Of a stretch of 64,000 nucleotides of DNA, positions 16,396 to 23,816 are shown piece after piece (position 1 is the stretch's first letter; every line of letters starts with the position of its first letter). Under the pieces are notes generated by a model. The model did not search any database. It was given only the letters and a program-made list of their open reading frames with translations, and was not told the DNA's origin. Made by a program: the position numbers and the translations under genes. Origin of the DNA: Aeromicrobium fastidiosum (lineage in GTDB: Bacteria > Actinomycetota > Actinomycetes > Propionibacteriales > Nocardioidaceae); the NCBI RefSeq assembly GCF_017876595.1, contig NZ_JAGIOG010000001.1, positions 186,001 to 250,000 of the forward strand. The letters are read 5' to 3'.

Positions 16396-17337
16396 ATGGT
16401 CCGTCCCCGCAGAGCTGCCACCACTGCGCTCATCGGCAGTGGTGCCACCCTCACCGGGTTCTACGGATTCCTCATCGGAGAAGCCGTGCTCGCCCGCAGG
16501 GCCATCGGCACCACCGACGAGCGTCCGCCCTCCCCCGACGGCGTCTACGGCTACGACCTGCCCGGGCGCCCCATCCGACTGCTCGTCATCGGCGACTCAG
16601 CCGCGGTCGGCTACGGCATGACGTCCGCCGAGGCGACACCGCCCGCGATGCTGGGCCTGGGGCTGGCGCACGTCATGGACGCGCCCGTCGAGGTGCGCAG
16701 CCGGGCGGTCGTCGGCGCGCAGACGTCCGAGCTGATGCAGCAGATCGCCCAGGTCGACGGGTGGGAGCCGCACGTCGCGGTCATCGTCGTCGGCACCAAC
16801 GACGTGACGCACCAGGTGCCGCCCAGCACATCAGCCCGCCTGCTCGGCGAGGTCGTGCGCCATCTGGTCGCCGGCGACTGCGAGGTCGTCGTGGGCACGA
16901 CCCCCGACCTCGGGTCGGTGCGGCCGATCATGCAGCCGCTGCGGTCCGTGGCCCGCCGGTGGAGCCGCAACCTGGCCCGCAAGCAGACCGTCGCCGTCGT
17001 CGGTGCGGGTGGGCGCGCGGTGTCGCTCGGCGACCTGCTCGGCAACCTGTTCACCGAGAACCGCGACATCATGTTCGGGCTCGATCGCTTCCACCCGTCC
17101 GAGACCGGCTACGCCAACATGGTGTCGGTGCTCGTGCCGGCCGTGGCAGCGTCTCTGCGCGAGAGGGCCCGCACGCTGGCCTACGCCGGCTACCCGTCGA
17201 CCGAGAAGCCCCGCGACCTGATGTCGGTGCGCGAGGCCGCGGCCGAAGCGGCCGAGAACGCGGGCACCCAGGTCGTCCAGGACTCCGCTCCAGGCGGCCG
17301 CTGGGCGACCGTGCTGCGCCGCCGCCGCGCCGGCTAA
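16396..17337 (+). CDS. SGNH/GDSL hydrolase family protein
   Basis: The 313-residue protein has the SGNH blocks in order: 'VIGDSAAVGYG' (nucleophile Ser about residue 66), 'GAQTSELM', 'VVGTNDVTH' (Asn) and 'GLDRFHPSETGY' (catalytic Asp-x-x-His, about 230). An N-terminal hydrophobic segment (about residues 10-30) may anchor it to the membrane. Family members hydrolyse esters, including cell-wall acetyl groups and lipids. A TAAAAT hexamer (16384-16389) is six bases before the ATG, one of the clearest leaderless examples. The C-terminal tail is basic. Confidence 0.85.
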   Translation: MVRPRRAATTALIGSGATLTGFYGFLIGEAVLARRAIGTTDERPPSPDGVYGYDLPGRPIRLLVIGDSAAVGYGMTSAEATPPAMLGLGLAHVMDAPVEVRSRAVVGAQTSELMQQIAQVDGWEPHVAVIVVGTNDVTHQVPPSTSARLLGEVVRHLVAGDCEVVVGTTPDLGSVRPIMQPLRSVARRWSRNLARKQTVAVVGAGGRAVSLGDLLGNLFTENRDIMFGLDRFHPSETGYANMVSVLVPAVAASLRERARTLAYAGYPSTEKPRDLMSVREAAAEAAENAGTQVVQDSAPGGRWATVLRRRRAG

Positions 17338-17348
17338 CCGGGCGCTGA

Positions 17349-17480
17349 ATACCACGAGACCGTGGGAATCCGGCACCTACCGGGGGTTGCAACCCTGGGT
17401 GAGTGCGGGCAGTCCTCGGTGAGTGACGGCGACCCTCGGCGAGCGACGGCATCCCACGGTCTCGTGGTAATCCGACACCG
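17349..17480. repeat. Intergenic repeat family 2, copies 2 and 3 (inverted pair)
   Basis: The segment between the SGNH gene and the BI-1-like gene holds the CCACGAGACCGTGG core at 17352-17365, then GTTGCAACCC, several CGGYGAGYGACGG units, and the core again in reverse complement (17454-17467). The outer copies are inverted, so the whole region could fold into a large stem. It shares the CCGGCACC and GTTGCAACCC parts with 9601-9690. Confidence 0.6.
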
Positions 17481-17504
17481 CCGGCGGGAGGGCCGGGACA
17501 GACC

Positions 17505-17534
17505 GATGGCCGGCCCCCGAGGGGACCGGCCATC
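17505..17534. terminator. Hairpin terminator between convergent SGNH and BI-1-like genes
   Basis: Arms 17505-17518 and 17521-17534 pair as GATGGCCGGCCCCC with GGGGACCGGCCATC (one G-T pair), loop GA. It follows the BI-1-like gene by 20 bases on the minus strand and can serve both genes. Confidence 0.7.
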
Positions 17535-17554
17535 GTCATGGGTTCAGCTGGTGA

Positions 17555-18388
17555 TCAGTCGCCACGCAGGATCGCGAGGATGCGCAGGATCTCGATGTAG
17601 ATCCAGACCAGCGTGACGGTGAGGCCGAAGGCCACACGCCAGGACTCGCGCTCCGGCAGGCCTGCCTGGATACCCTTCTCGGCGTAGTCGAAGTCGAGGA
17701 TCAGGCAGAAGGTCGCGTACACGACCAGCGCACACGAGACGAGCAGCCCCAGGGTGTTGAAGCCGCGCAGACCGCCGGACTCGAAGACGCCCGTCAGGCT
17801 CAGCACCATGTTGATCAGCAGCACGCCGATGATCGCGAAGCCCGAGATCATCATGACCTTGCGGAACTTGTCGGTGACCTGGATGTTGAAGAACTTGTAG
17901 GCGGCCAGCGTGCCGGCGAAAGCGACGACCGTGCCCAGGACGGCTTGGAAGACGATCGACGTCTCGCCCACGTATGCGGCGATGACCTTGGAGAAGGCAC
18001 CGATGAAGACGCCCTCGAAGACCGCGTAGGCCAGGACGAGCGCGGGGCTGACGACCTTCTTGAACGAGTTGACCATCGCGAGGGCGAAGCCGACGAAGAC
18101 ACCGACCATCGCGAACGTCATGGCCTTGCCCATGACTGCTTCGCCCGTGGTCGGGTCGATGACGTCGCCGATCGCGAACCACGTGACAGCTGCGGCGACG
18201 GTGAGGAGACCCAGCGTGATCGCGGTCTTTTCGACGACCGAGTCGATCGTCATCCGGCCGGTTCCGGGCTGCGTGTGCGTGGGCGACCCGTTGAGGTCGA
18301 CCTGCCACTGGGACGGGTCGTTGGCGATCGCGCCGCCGCGGCCGTTGAACTCGGCGCTGCGGGCGAAGACAGGGTTGCTGCTCTTCAT
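17555..18388 (-). CDS. Bax inhibitor-1 / YccA-like membrane protein
   Basis: The 277-residue integral membrane protein starts with a 45-residue cytoplasmic part and then has about seven hydrophobic segments, as in YccA/TMBIM homologues of actinobacteria. The segment 'VFEGVFIGAFSKV' and the acidic helix near the end ('LILDFDYAEKGI', then 'ESWRVAFGLTVTLVWIYIEILR' in part) match the YccA/BI-1 pattern, including the conserved Asp residues thought to sense pH or calcium. Family members act as calcium leak channels or FtsH modulators; the role here is unknown. The start is ATG 18388 with an AGGGAAACC-type upstream sequence. Confidence 0.88.
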   Translation of the reverse strand: MKSSNPVFARSAEFNGRGGAIANDPSQWQVDLNGSPTHTQPGTGRMTIDSVVEKTAITLGLLTVAAAVTWFAIGDVIDPTTGEAVMGKAMTFAMVGVFVGFALAMVNSFKKVVSPALVLAYAVFEGVFIGAFSKVIAAYVGETSIVFQAVLGTVVAFAGTLAAYKFFNIQVTDKFRKVMMISGFAIIGVLLINMVLSLTGVFESGGLRGFNTLGLLVSCALVVYATFCLILDFDYAEKGIQAGLPERESWRVAFGLTVTLVWIYIEILRILAILRGD

Positions 18389-18472
18389 GGTTTCCCTCCG
18401 TGGGATCGGCTCCGAGCTGGAGTCGTCTTCTCTATCCTATCCAACGCCTGAGACGACCTGTTTGATCCCGGA

Positions 18473-19483
18473 TCACTCGTTGGGTGTTGCAACCACCTCG
18501 GCGGCGGGAGCAGGCGGACCTTGGACGGCCGGGACCTTGAGGAAGGGTCCGTTGGCGTACGCCGCCGCCTTGTCAGGATCCGGGTTCGGGTCGGGCACCA
18601 AGTCACCGAGGTCGTCGTACGTCATGCGCATGACGGTGAGCGGGTAGACGTTGTAGGCCTGCGCGCCGGTCTCGAGCGTCGCCGGCGTCTGCTGCACTTG
18701 CGTCTCGTCGACGTTGCGGTTCGGCAGCAACGGCTTCCCGTCAACATCGAACAGCTGGACGCCGGTCAGCTTGTTGCCCGCCGCGTCGTAGGGGTAGATG
18801 TTCTCGATCGGCTGCCCGTCCAGCGACAGCCCCTTCCTGTCGCCAGACGACTCCGAGCTAGACCCGTCTGCATACCCCAAGTTGTAATCGTCGCTCTGAC
18901 CACCCCACGACCTGGCGGCGGCGAGGACCGGCAGGAGCGCGACGAGCGCCAAGACGTTGCCGGCTATCACCACGCCCTTGACACCCGGAAGACGCCATGT
19001 GCCGCGCCCCCCTTGCACGCTCACGACGGCGAACGCCAGGAACACGACCCACCACGCCGCCTCGAACCAGTACCCGTCCTCCATCCCGAAGAAGGCCGCA
19101 AGGAGCCAGGTCGCCAGCCATGCCCGAACGATCCACCACAACGGCCGGAGGGACGCCGCGAACTCGGACACGGAGTCGAGTGCGGGATTGCGAGCGATCG
19201 CCTCGGCGACGCCGGTCCGTGCTCCTCGCCACGTGTCGATTAGGCCCGTCAGCATCCCGCGTTCGGGGACACGTCCCGGCAGCCCGGCCGCAAGCCGCAG
19301 TTCGGCCGCGTAGGCGACCGGATCGGGGAGCGTGCGCCGCAGGTCTTCGGCGAGCGACTCGGCGAGATCGGCCTCGAGCCCCTCGGTCAGGTCGTCGACC
19401 TCCTCCGGCGGCAGGTCGGCGAGCGCGGCACGCACGCCCTTGGCGAACGTGACGATCTCGGGCGTGACGGTGGACGTGGTCAT
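18473..19483 (-). CDS. HAAS-domain membrane protein
   Basis: The 336-residue protein begins with a cytoplasmic HAAS-type domain ('PPEEVDDLTEGLEADLAESLAEDL' about residues 24-47, in part), then three to four membrane segments (about 117-200) and an extracytoplasmic tail ('YNVYPLTVMRMTYDDLGD'). HAAS domains (HPK-associated, DUF1700-like) are usually encoded next to PadR regulators and are thought to sense membrane or envelope state. The PadR gene overlaps this gene by ATGA, supporting coexpression. Its function is otherwise unknown. Confidence 0.78.
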   Translation of the reverse strand: MTTSTVTPEIVTFAKGVRAALADLPPEEVDDLTEGLEADLAESLAEDLRRTLPDPVAYAAELRLAAGLPGRVPERGMLTGLIDTWRGARTGVAEAIARNPALDSVSEFAASLRPLWWIVRAWLATWLLAAFFGMEDGYWFEAAWWVVFLAFAVVSVQGGRGTWRLPGVKGVVIAGNVLALVALLPVLAAARSWGGQSDDYNLGYADGSSSESSGDRKGLSLDGQPIENIYPYDAAGNKLTGVQLFDVDGKPLLPNRNVDETQVQQTPATLETGAQAYNVYPLTVMRMTYDDLGDLVPDPNPDPDKAAAYANGPFLKVPAVQGPPAPAAEVVATPNE

Positions 19484-19815
19484 GCTGCCTCCCCTGTGGT
19501 GGTGCCGAGCAGAGCGTTCATGGTGGTGGAGAACTCGGACCAGACCTTGCGCTGGAGCTCGAGCATCGCCCTCCCCTGGGCGTTGATGCCGTAGTACTTC
19601 CGGTGCGGCCCCTCCTCGGACGGGACGACGTACGACGTCAGCGCCCCGGCCGAGTAGAGCCGGCGCAGCGTCCCGTAGACCGAGGCGTCACCGACGTCCT
19701 CGAGCCCGGCCGCTCGCAACCGGCGCACGACGTCGTAGCCGTAGCCGTCCTCCTCCTCGACGACCGCGAGCACGGCGACGTCGAGCACTCCCTTGAGCAG
19801 CTGGGTCGCATCCAT
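19480..19815 (-). CDS. PadR-family transcriptional regulator
   Basis: A 111-residue winged-helix protein of the short PadR type: 'QLLKGVLDVAVLAVV', 'GYGYDVVRRLRAAGLEDVGDASVYGTLRRL' (in part) and 'HRKYYGINAQGRAML' are the usual blocks. The ATG at 19815 is chosen over an in-frame start seven codons upstream; a TACTGT hexamer lies seven bases before it. It is cotranscribed with the HAAS membrane protein. The palindrome 19839-19850 just upstream is the likely autoregulatory operator. Confidence 0.88.
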   Translation of the reverse strand: MDATQLLKGVLDVAVLAVVEEEDGYGYDVVRRLRAAGLEDVGDASVYGTLRRLYSAGALTSYVVPSEEGPHRKYYGINAQGRAMLELQRKVWSEFSTTMNALLGTTTGEAA

Positions 19816-19838
19816 GGATGGGACAGTACCACGCAATC

Positions 19839-19850
19839 CGCACTAGTGCG
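19839..19850. promoter_or_regulatory. Palindrome CGCACTAGTGCG upstream of PadR
   Basis: A perfect 12-base palindrome 23 bp upstream of the PadR start, overlapping the expected -35 region. It is a candidate PadR operator; no second copy is seen in the window. Confidence 0.55.
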
Positions 19851-19881
19851 TGATCCACAAGCCAAGTCGCAGATGGGCAGC

Positions 19882-20400
19882 TCAGCCGCGGACGTCGACG
19901 AGGTGGTGGACGACGTCGTGCAGGAAGTACAGCGCCAGCGTCTCGACCGTGAAGATCGAGCCGTTGCTGCGCCGTCCCGTGCGGCCCCACGCGTCGTCCG
20001 GCACCGCGGCGAACGTCGCAGCGGCCGACCGACCGGACTCGTCCAGCAGGGGGGCCACGTCGGACGCTCGTTGGCCGGCATAGTCGTGCTCGATCGCCGT
20101 GACGTCCTGGTCCCAGTTGTCGAACGCCGGATCGTCCTCGGCGAGCATCAGGTCGACCCGCCGGGCGAACACGTCGAAGACGTCGCGGACGTGGCACGCG
20201 TACTCGGCGGGCGACCACGTGCCGGGCGTGGGACGCTCGGCCGCGTCAGGTCGGGCCAGCACGGCCTCCCAGCGCGGCAGCGTGGCGAGCACGCGGACGG
20301 CCACCTCGGTCGCCGGCACCTGCCCGGCATCGAAGCCGCACTCGGGGCACGGCTGCTCGAGGACCCAGGTCCAGTCCTTGGTGTCAGGCTCGATATCCAC
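19882..20400 (-). CDS. DinB-family protein
   Basis: The 172-residue protein carries the four-helix DinB/DUF664 pattern with 'WSPAEYACHVRDVFDVFARRVDLML' (in part) and 'YFLHDVVHHLVDVRG', where the spaced His residues may bind a metal. An N-terminal Cys pair ('CPECG') could bind zinc. DinB-like proteins relate to the metal-dependent mycothiol/bacillithiol transferase fold, and this genome makes mycothiol, so a thiol-S-transferase role is plausible but unproven. The GTG start is six bases from a TAGCGT hexamer (20407-20412) that overlaps the opposing trmB promoter. Confidence 0.75.
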   Translation of the reverse strand: MDIEPDTKDWTWVLEQPCPECGFDAGQVPATEVAVRVLATLPRWEAVLARPDAAERPTPGTWSPAEYACHVRDVFDVFARRVDLMLAEDDPAFDNWDQDVTAIEHDYAGQRASDVAPLLDESGRSAAATFAAVPDDAWGRTGRRSNGSIFTVETLALYFLHDVVHHLVDVRG

Positions 20401-20421
20401 GCAACTACGCTAGCGCCCGTG
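20398..20421. promoter_or_regulatory. Compact divergent promoter between dinB-like gene and trmB
   Basis: The two divergent GTG start codons are only 18 bases apart. On the plus strand TACGCT (20406-20411) stands seven bases before the trmB GTG; on the minus strand TAGCGT (20407-20412) stands six bases before the dinB-like GTG. The hexamers overlap by five bases on opposite strands, so one DNA segment would melt for both leaderless transcripts. Confidence 0.6.
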
Positions 20422-21153
20422 GAACCCGCCCCCTACCGCACCGAGCCCGTCTCGTTCACCCGCCGCGGCGGCCGTCTCTCCGAGCGCCAGCAGGCCGCGT
20501 GGGACGCCCTGTCGTCCACCTACGTGACCGAGGCGCCCGACAACGGGCCCGAGACGTCGATCGACCCGTCGTACGTCCTCGACCCGACCGCCCTGTTCGG
20601 CCGCGAGGCACCCCTGGTCGTCGAGATCGGCACCGGACGCGGTGAGGCCGTCGTGCACGCCGCGGAGCAGCACCCCGAGCTCAACTTCCTGGGTCTCGAG
20701 GTCTACGTGCCCGGCGTTGCGCAGACCCTCGTCACGATGCGTCACCGCGGCGTCGAGAACGTCCGGCTCATGATCGTCAACGCGGCCGAGGCGCTCAGCA
20801 CGATGCTCGCTCCGGCGTCCGTGCACGAGCTGCGGGTCTGGTTCCCTGATCCTTGGCACAAGAAGCGGCACAACAAGCGCCGTCTCGTCACGCCTGCCTT
20901 CGCCGAGCTGGCCGCGCGCGTCGTCGAGCCGGGTGGACGGTGGCGCCTCGCGACCGACTGGCAGGAGTACGCCGACCAGATGCGCGACGTGCTGGCGGGC
21001 AGCGCCGACTTCGATTTCGACGGTGACTGGGCCCCCCGGTTCGAGGGACGCCCGCTGACCCGCTTCGAGGACAAGGGACTGCGCGTCGACCGCGACATCC
21101 GCGACCTCGTGGCGGTTCGGCGGACGCCCGGGAGCGACGTGCCGACCCTCTAG
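20419..21153 (+). CDS. trmB: tRNA (guanine-N7-)-methyltransferase TrmB
   Basis: TrmB makes m7G46 in the variable loop of tRNAs using SAM. The 244-residue protein has the SAM-binding 'VVEIGTGRGEAVVHAA', 'NFLGLEVYVPGV' and the hallmark 'WFPDPWHKKRHNKRRLVTP' near residue 150, followed by a 'PGGRWRLATDWQEYAD' block. The GTG at 20419 gives the family length and is preceded by a TACGCT hexamer; much of the longer upstream frame is antisense to dinB. The family assignment is firm. Confidence 0.93.
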   Translation: MEPAPYRTEPVSFTRRGGRLSERQQAAWDALSSTYVTEAPDNGPETSIDPSYVLDPTALFGREAPLVVEIGTGRGEAVVHAAEQHPELNFLGLEVYVPGVAQTLVTMRHRGVENVRLMIVNAAEALSTMLAPASVHELRVWFPDPWHKKRHNKRRLVTPAFAELAARVVEPGGRWRLATDWQEYADQMRDVLAGSADFDFDGDWAPRFEGRPLTRFEDKGLRVDRDIRDLVAVRRTPGSDVPTL

Positions 21154-21162
21154 GATGAGGCC

Positions 21163-21549
21163 ATGACCACCGACGTGACGAACGCCGAGAAGCTGCGGAT
21201 CTCCGACGGGTTCGTGGTGTGGATCATCGGGACCACGGTCGAGGAGACCTCGGTGCTCGATCCCATGCCGGAGGGTGCCGAGATGATCGAGACCCGCGAC
21301 GAGGACGCGCCGGAGTCGGTCGACGCGGCGATCCTGTTCGCCGACGACCGCACACGGCTCGCCGACAGCTTCGACGACGTGCTGCCACAGCTCGGATCGA
21401 TCCCCGTCGTGTGGGTCGCCTACGCGATCCGCGAGGACGACATCGACGAGGACTCCATCCAGGAGCTCGTCGCCGACTACGGCTGGTTCGCCGAGGAGTC
21501 GATCCTGCTCGACGACACCTGGGCTGCGCTCCGCATCGAGCAGTCGTAG
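21163..21549 (+). CDS. Small acidic DUF3052-like protein
   Basis: The 128-residue protein is strongly acidic and shows alternating beta and helix: 'GFVVWIIGTTVEETSVLDPMPEGA', 'ESVDAAILFADDRTRLADSFD' (both in part) and 'SIPVVWVAYAIRED'. It resembles the DUF3052 group (rhodanese-like, non-catalytic), but I cannot be sure. A TAGGAT hexamer (21151-21156) overlapping the trmB stop codon is six bases before the ATG, so it has its own leaderless promoter inside the trmB end. Role unknown. Confidence 0.55.
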   Translation: MTTDVTNAEKLRISDGFVVWIIGTTVEETSVLDPMPEGAEMIETRDEDAPESVDAAILFADDRTRLADSFDDVLPQLGSIPVVWVAYAIREDDIDEDSIQELVADYGWFAEESILLDDTWAALRIEQS

Positions 21550-21553
21550 CCGG

Positions 21554-22012
21554 CTAGCCTCGCGCGAGCCTGAATCGGGTGGTCCAGATGCCCGGCGGCA
21601 CGTGCTCGTCGGCCTCGCGGACGAAGCCGTGCCGCGCGTAGAACGAGACCGCAGGAGCGTTGTCGCGGCCCGTCGACACGACGACGTCGCGTCCGTCCGT
21701 CGCGCTGAGCACCCGACTCAGCATCGCCGTGGCCACCCCCCTGCGCATCGCCGGCGGGCTGACCATGACCTTGGCGAGGTCGACGTGGTCGCCGACGCCG
21801 GTCCACGCGACCGCGCCGACGAGCTCGACGCCGTCCCACGCCATGAGCCAACGTCCTCGCCAGGCGGCCAGGGCGTGTGCGTCCTCGAGCAGCGGTGGCA
21901 GACGGTCGTCCCCGACCAGCTCGGCCTCGACGGCGTACGACGCGAGCTGCAGCCCCAGCACGGCTGTCGCGACGAACGGGTCGGCGGCCGGGTCGGGCGA
22001 GGACAGGATCAT
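21554..22012 (-). CDS. GNAT-family N-acetyltransferase
   Basis: A 152-residue GNAT protein: motif A is 'VDLAKVMVSPPAMRRGVATAMLSRVL' (in part), with the acetyl-CoA loop 'RRGVATAM', followed by motif B 'NAPAVSFYARHGFVRE'. The substrate is unknown. A GGAGGGGAGGG stretch precedes the ATG. It is convergent with the DUF3052-like gene, with only four bases between the stops. Confidence 0.85.
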   Translation of the reverse strand: MILSSPDPAADPFVATAVLGLQLASYAVEAELVGDDRLPPLLEDAHALAAWRGRWLMAWDGVELVGAVAWTGVGDHVDLAKVMVSPPAMRRGVATAMLSRVLSATDGRDVVVSTGRDNAPAVSFYARHGFVREADEHVPPGIWTTRFRLARG

Positions 22013-22077
22013 CCGGTGCCCTCCCCTCCCCCGTCGTCGATGCGGGTCAGCCTACTGCCGCCGGCGTCCGGACGGCG

Positions 22078-23058
22078 CTACCAGCGGGGATGGATCTCCG
22101 CCCGTAGCAGCCGGTCGTAGATCTCGTGGACGTCGGCGTCGAAGCCGTCCGGCAGGTCGACGGCAGCCGCGGCCGCGTTGCCTCGCGCCTGCTCGACGTT
22201 GCGCGCACCAGGGATGGCCGCGGTGACGCCGTCCTGCGCCAGGATCCAGGCGATCGCCGCCTCTGACGGTCGGACGCCGGAGGGCACCAGCGCACCGAAC
22301 TCGCGCGCCGCGGCGACCCCCGTCGCGAAGTCGACGCCGGAGAACGTCTCGCCGACGTCGAACGCCTCGCCGGACCGGTTGTAGGTGCGGTGGTCGTCGG
22401 CGGCGAACGTGGTCTGCTCGGTGTAGCGACCCGACAGCAGCCCGGACGCCAGCGGCACCCTGGCGATGATGCCGACGCCTGCCTCGCGCGCGGCCGGCAG
22501 CACCTCGTCGAGGGGCTTGAGCCGGAACACGTTGAGGATGATCTGGACGCTCGCGACGTGGGGGCGGGCGATCGCGGTCAGCGCCTCGTCGACCGTCTCG
22601 ACGCTGACGCCGTAGGCCGCCATGACCTTCTCGTCGACCAGCGTGTCGAGGGCGTCGAAGACCCGGTCGTCGGCGAACACCGCGCTCGGCGGACAGTGCA
22701 GCTGAACGAGGTCGAGGGTCTCGACGCCGAGGTTGCCGCGCGACCTGTCGGTCCAGGTGCGGAAGTTGTCCATCGTGAAGCTGTCCGTCACCTGCTCGCC
22801 GCGGCGGCCCATCTTGGTCGCGACGAACACGTCGAGCTCGGGCCGGCTGCGCAGGTACTCGCCGATGATCTGCTCGCTGCGGCCGTCTCCGTAGACGTCG
22901 GCAGTATCGAAGAACGTCACCCCCTCGTCGACCGCGGCGTCGAGCACCGCGACGGCGTCCTCGTGACTGACGTCGCCCCAGTCGGCACCCAGCTGCCAGG
23001 TGCCGAGGCCGACCACGGAGACGTCGCGTCCCGTGCGTCCGAGTGTGCGGGTGTCCAT
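22078..23058 (-). CDS. Aldo/keto reductase
   Basis: An NADP-dependent (alpha/beta)8 oxidoreductase of 326 residues. The catalytic tetrad is visible as Asp in 'FDTADVYGDGRSE' (Asp about 50, Tyr about 55), Lys in 'VATKMG' (about 82) and His in 'VQLHCPP' (about 120); the C-terminal cofactor loop is 'AAIPGARNVEQARGN'. The sequence is of the YdbC/Tas type. A GAAGGAG site precedes the ATG at 23058; the longer in-frame N terminus is not supported. It may be cotranscribed with the upstream small ABM-type gene. Substrate unknown. Confidence 0.88.
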   Translation of the reverse strand: MDTRTLGRTGRDVSVVGLGTWQLGADWGDVSHEDAVAVLDAAVDEGVTFFDTADVYGDGRSEQIIGEYLRSRPELDVFVATKMGRRGEQVTDSFTMDNFRTWTDRSRGNLGVETLDLVQLHCPPSAVFADDRVFDALDTLVDEKVMAAYGVSVETVDEALTAIARPHVASVQIILNVFRLKPLDEVLPAAREAGVGIIARVPLASGLLSGRYTEQTTFAADDHRTYNRSGEAFDVGETFSGVDFATGVAAAREFGALVPSGVRPSEAAIAWILAQDGVTAAIPGARNVEQARGNAAAAAVDLPDGFDADVHEIYDRLLRAEIHPRW

Positions 23059-23129
23059 CAGGCGATGCTCCTTCGAGGGGTGGACCTCCACCCTAGGCAC
23101 CGGCACCGACGCGCGCCCGCCCGGCGGCC

Positions 23130-23426
23130 TCAGCCGACGATCAACGGCTGCAGCGGGTGGATCGCCGGTGCGGCGGCGAGCTCGGACCCCAGCACCGAGA
23201 GGGCCGACTGGATGTGCGGGGTCTGCATGTGCGCGTCGAGGTCGGACTGGCCGTCCCACTCCTCGACCGTGATGAAGGTGCCGGCGGCGACGGTCGACTC
23301 CGACAGGTCGTACGCGATGCACCCCGCCTCGTCGCGGGTCGGCTCGACGAGGCCCTTCAGCGCCTCGCGCACGACGTCCTCCGAACCGGGCTTGGCGGTG
23401 ATGACGGCGACGACGTTGATGCTCAT
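23130..23426 (-). CDS. Antibiotic biosynthesis monooxygenase (ABM)-type small protein
   Basis: A 98-residue protein with the ferredoxin-like ABM fold: 'NVVAVITAKPGSEDVVREALKGLV' (in part), 'DEAGCIAYDLSES' and 'FITVEEWDGQSDLDAHMQTPHI' (in part), ending with hydrophobic 'HPLQPLIVG'. YgiN-like homologues act as quinol monooxygenases. It sits 71 bp upstream of an aldo/keto reductase on the same strand, which may point to shared redox metabolism. The ATG at 23426 is the family start; the ORF-extended N terminus is spurious. Confidence 0.85.
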   Translation of the reverse strand: MSINVVAVITAKPGSEDVVREALKGLVEPTRDEAGCIAYDLSESTVAAGTFITVEEWDGQSDLDAHMQTPHIQSALSVLGSELAAAPAIHPLQPLIVG

Positions 23427-23493
23427 GCGACCTCCGGGTGGTGGGTGTGCAGTCACCGTACGGCGCGTCGAGCCCTTCTGCCTGTCGGACGTC

Positions 23494-23709
23494 TCACGGC
23501 GCTCGCCACGTGAGGCCACGCTCGGCCAGCTCGTCGGTGAGGAGGCGGATCGCGCGCGGCCCGACACCGTGGATCGCGAGCAGCTGTTTCGGCGTCGCCT
23601 CGGTCAGCTGGGCGAACGTCGTGAAGCCGGCGAGCGCGAGCTGACGACGGGCCGTGCGGCCCAGCGACGGTGGGTACTCGGTCGGGACAGGGGAATCCTC
23701 GGGTGGCAT
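23494..23709 (-). CDS. Small helix-hairpin-helix DNA-binding protein
   Basis: A 71-residue protein with 'SLGRTARRQLALAGFTTFAQL', then 'KQLLAIHGVGPRAIRLL', a helix-hairpin-helix with the GVGP loop. This resembles RNA polymerase alpha C-terminal domain and small DNA-binding HhH proteins. GGAGGG precedes the ATG at 23709. It lies just downstream (on the minus strand) of the tRNA-Leu gene and upstream of the ABM gene. Confidence 0.75.
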   Translation of the reverse strand: MPPEDSPVPTEYPPSLGRTARRQLALAGFTTFAQLTEATPKQLLAIHGVGPRAIRLLTDELAERGLTWRAP

Positions 23710-23736
23710 CGGGCCCTCCTGGTTCGTCTCGGCGGG

Positions 23737-23810
23737 TGCTCCCGGTGGGGGTCGAACCCACACTGCGACGGGTTTAAGCCATCTGCCTCTGCCAATTGGG
23801 CTACGGGAGC
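23737..23810 (-). tRNA. tRNA-Leu(UAA) with a short variable loop
   Basis: The folded gene has the acceptor GCTCCCG/CGGGAGC, a D-arm, the anticodon arm GATGG-CTTAAAC-CCGTC (anticodon UAA), a five-base variable loop GCAGT and the T-arm GTGGG-TTCGACC-CCCAC; base 23737 is the discriminator A. CCA is not encoded. Bacterial tRNA-Leu normally has a long variable arm, so this short form is unusual. It lies six bases after the dehydrogenase gene and may be cotranscribed. Confidence 0.85.
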
Positions 23811-23816
23811 GCGAGG

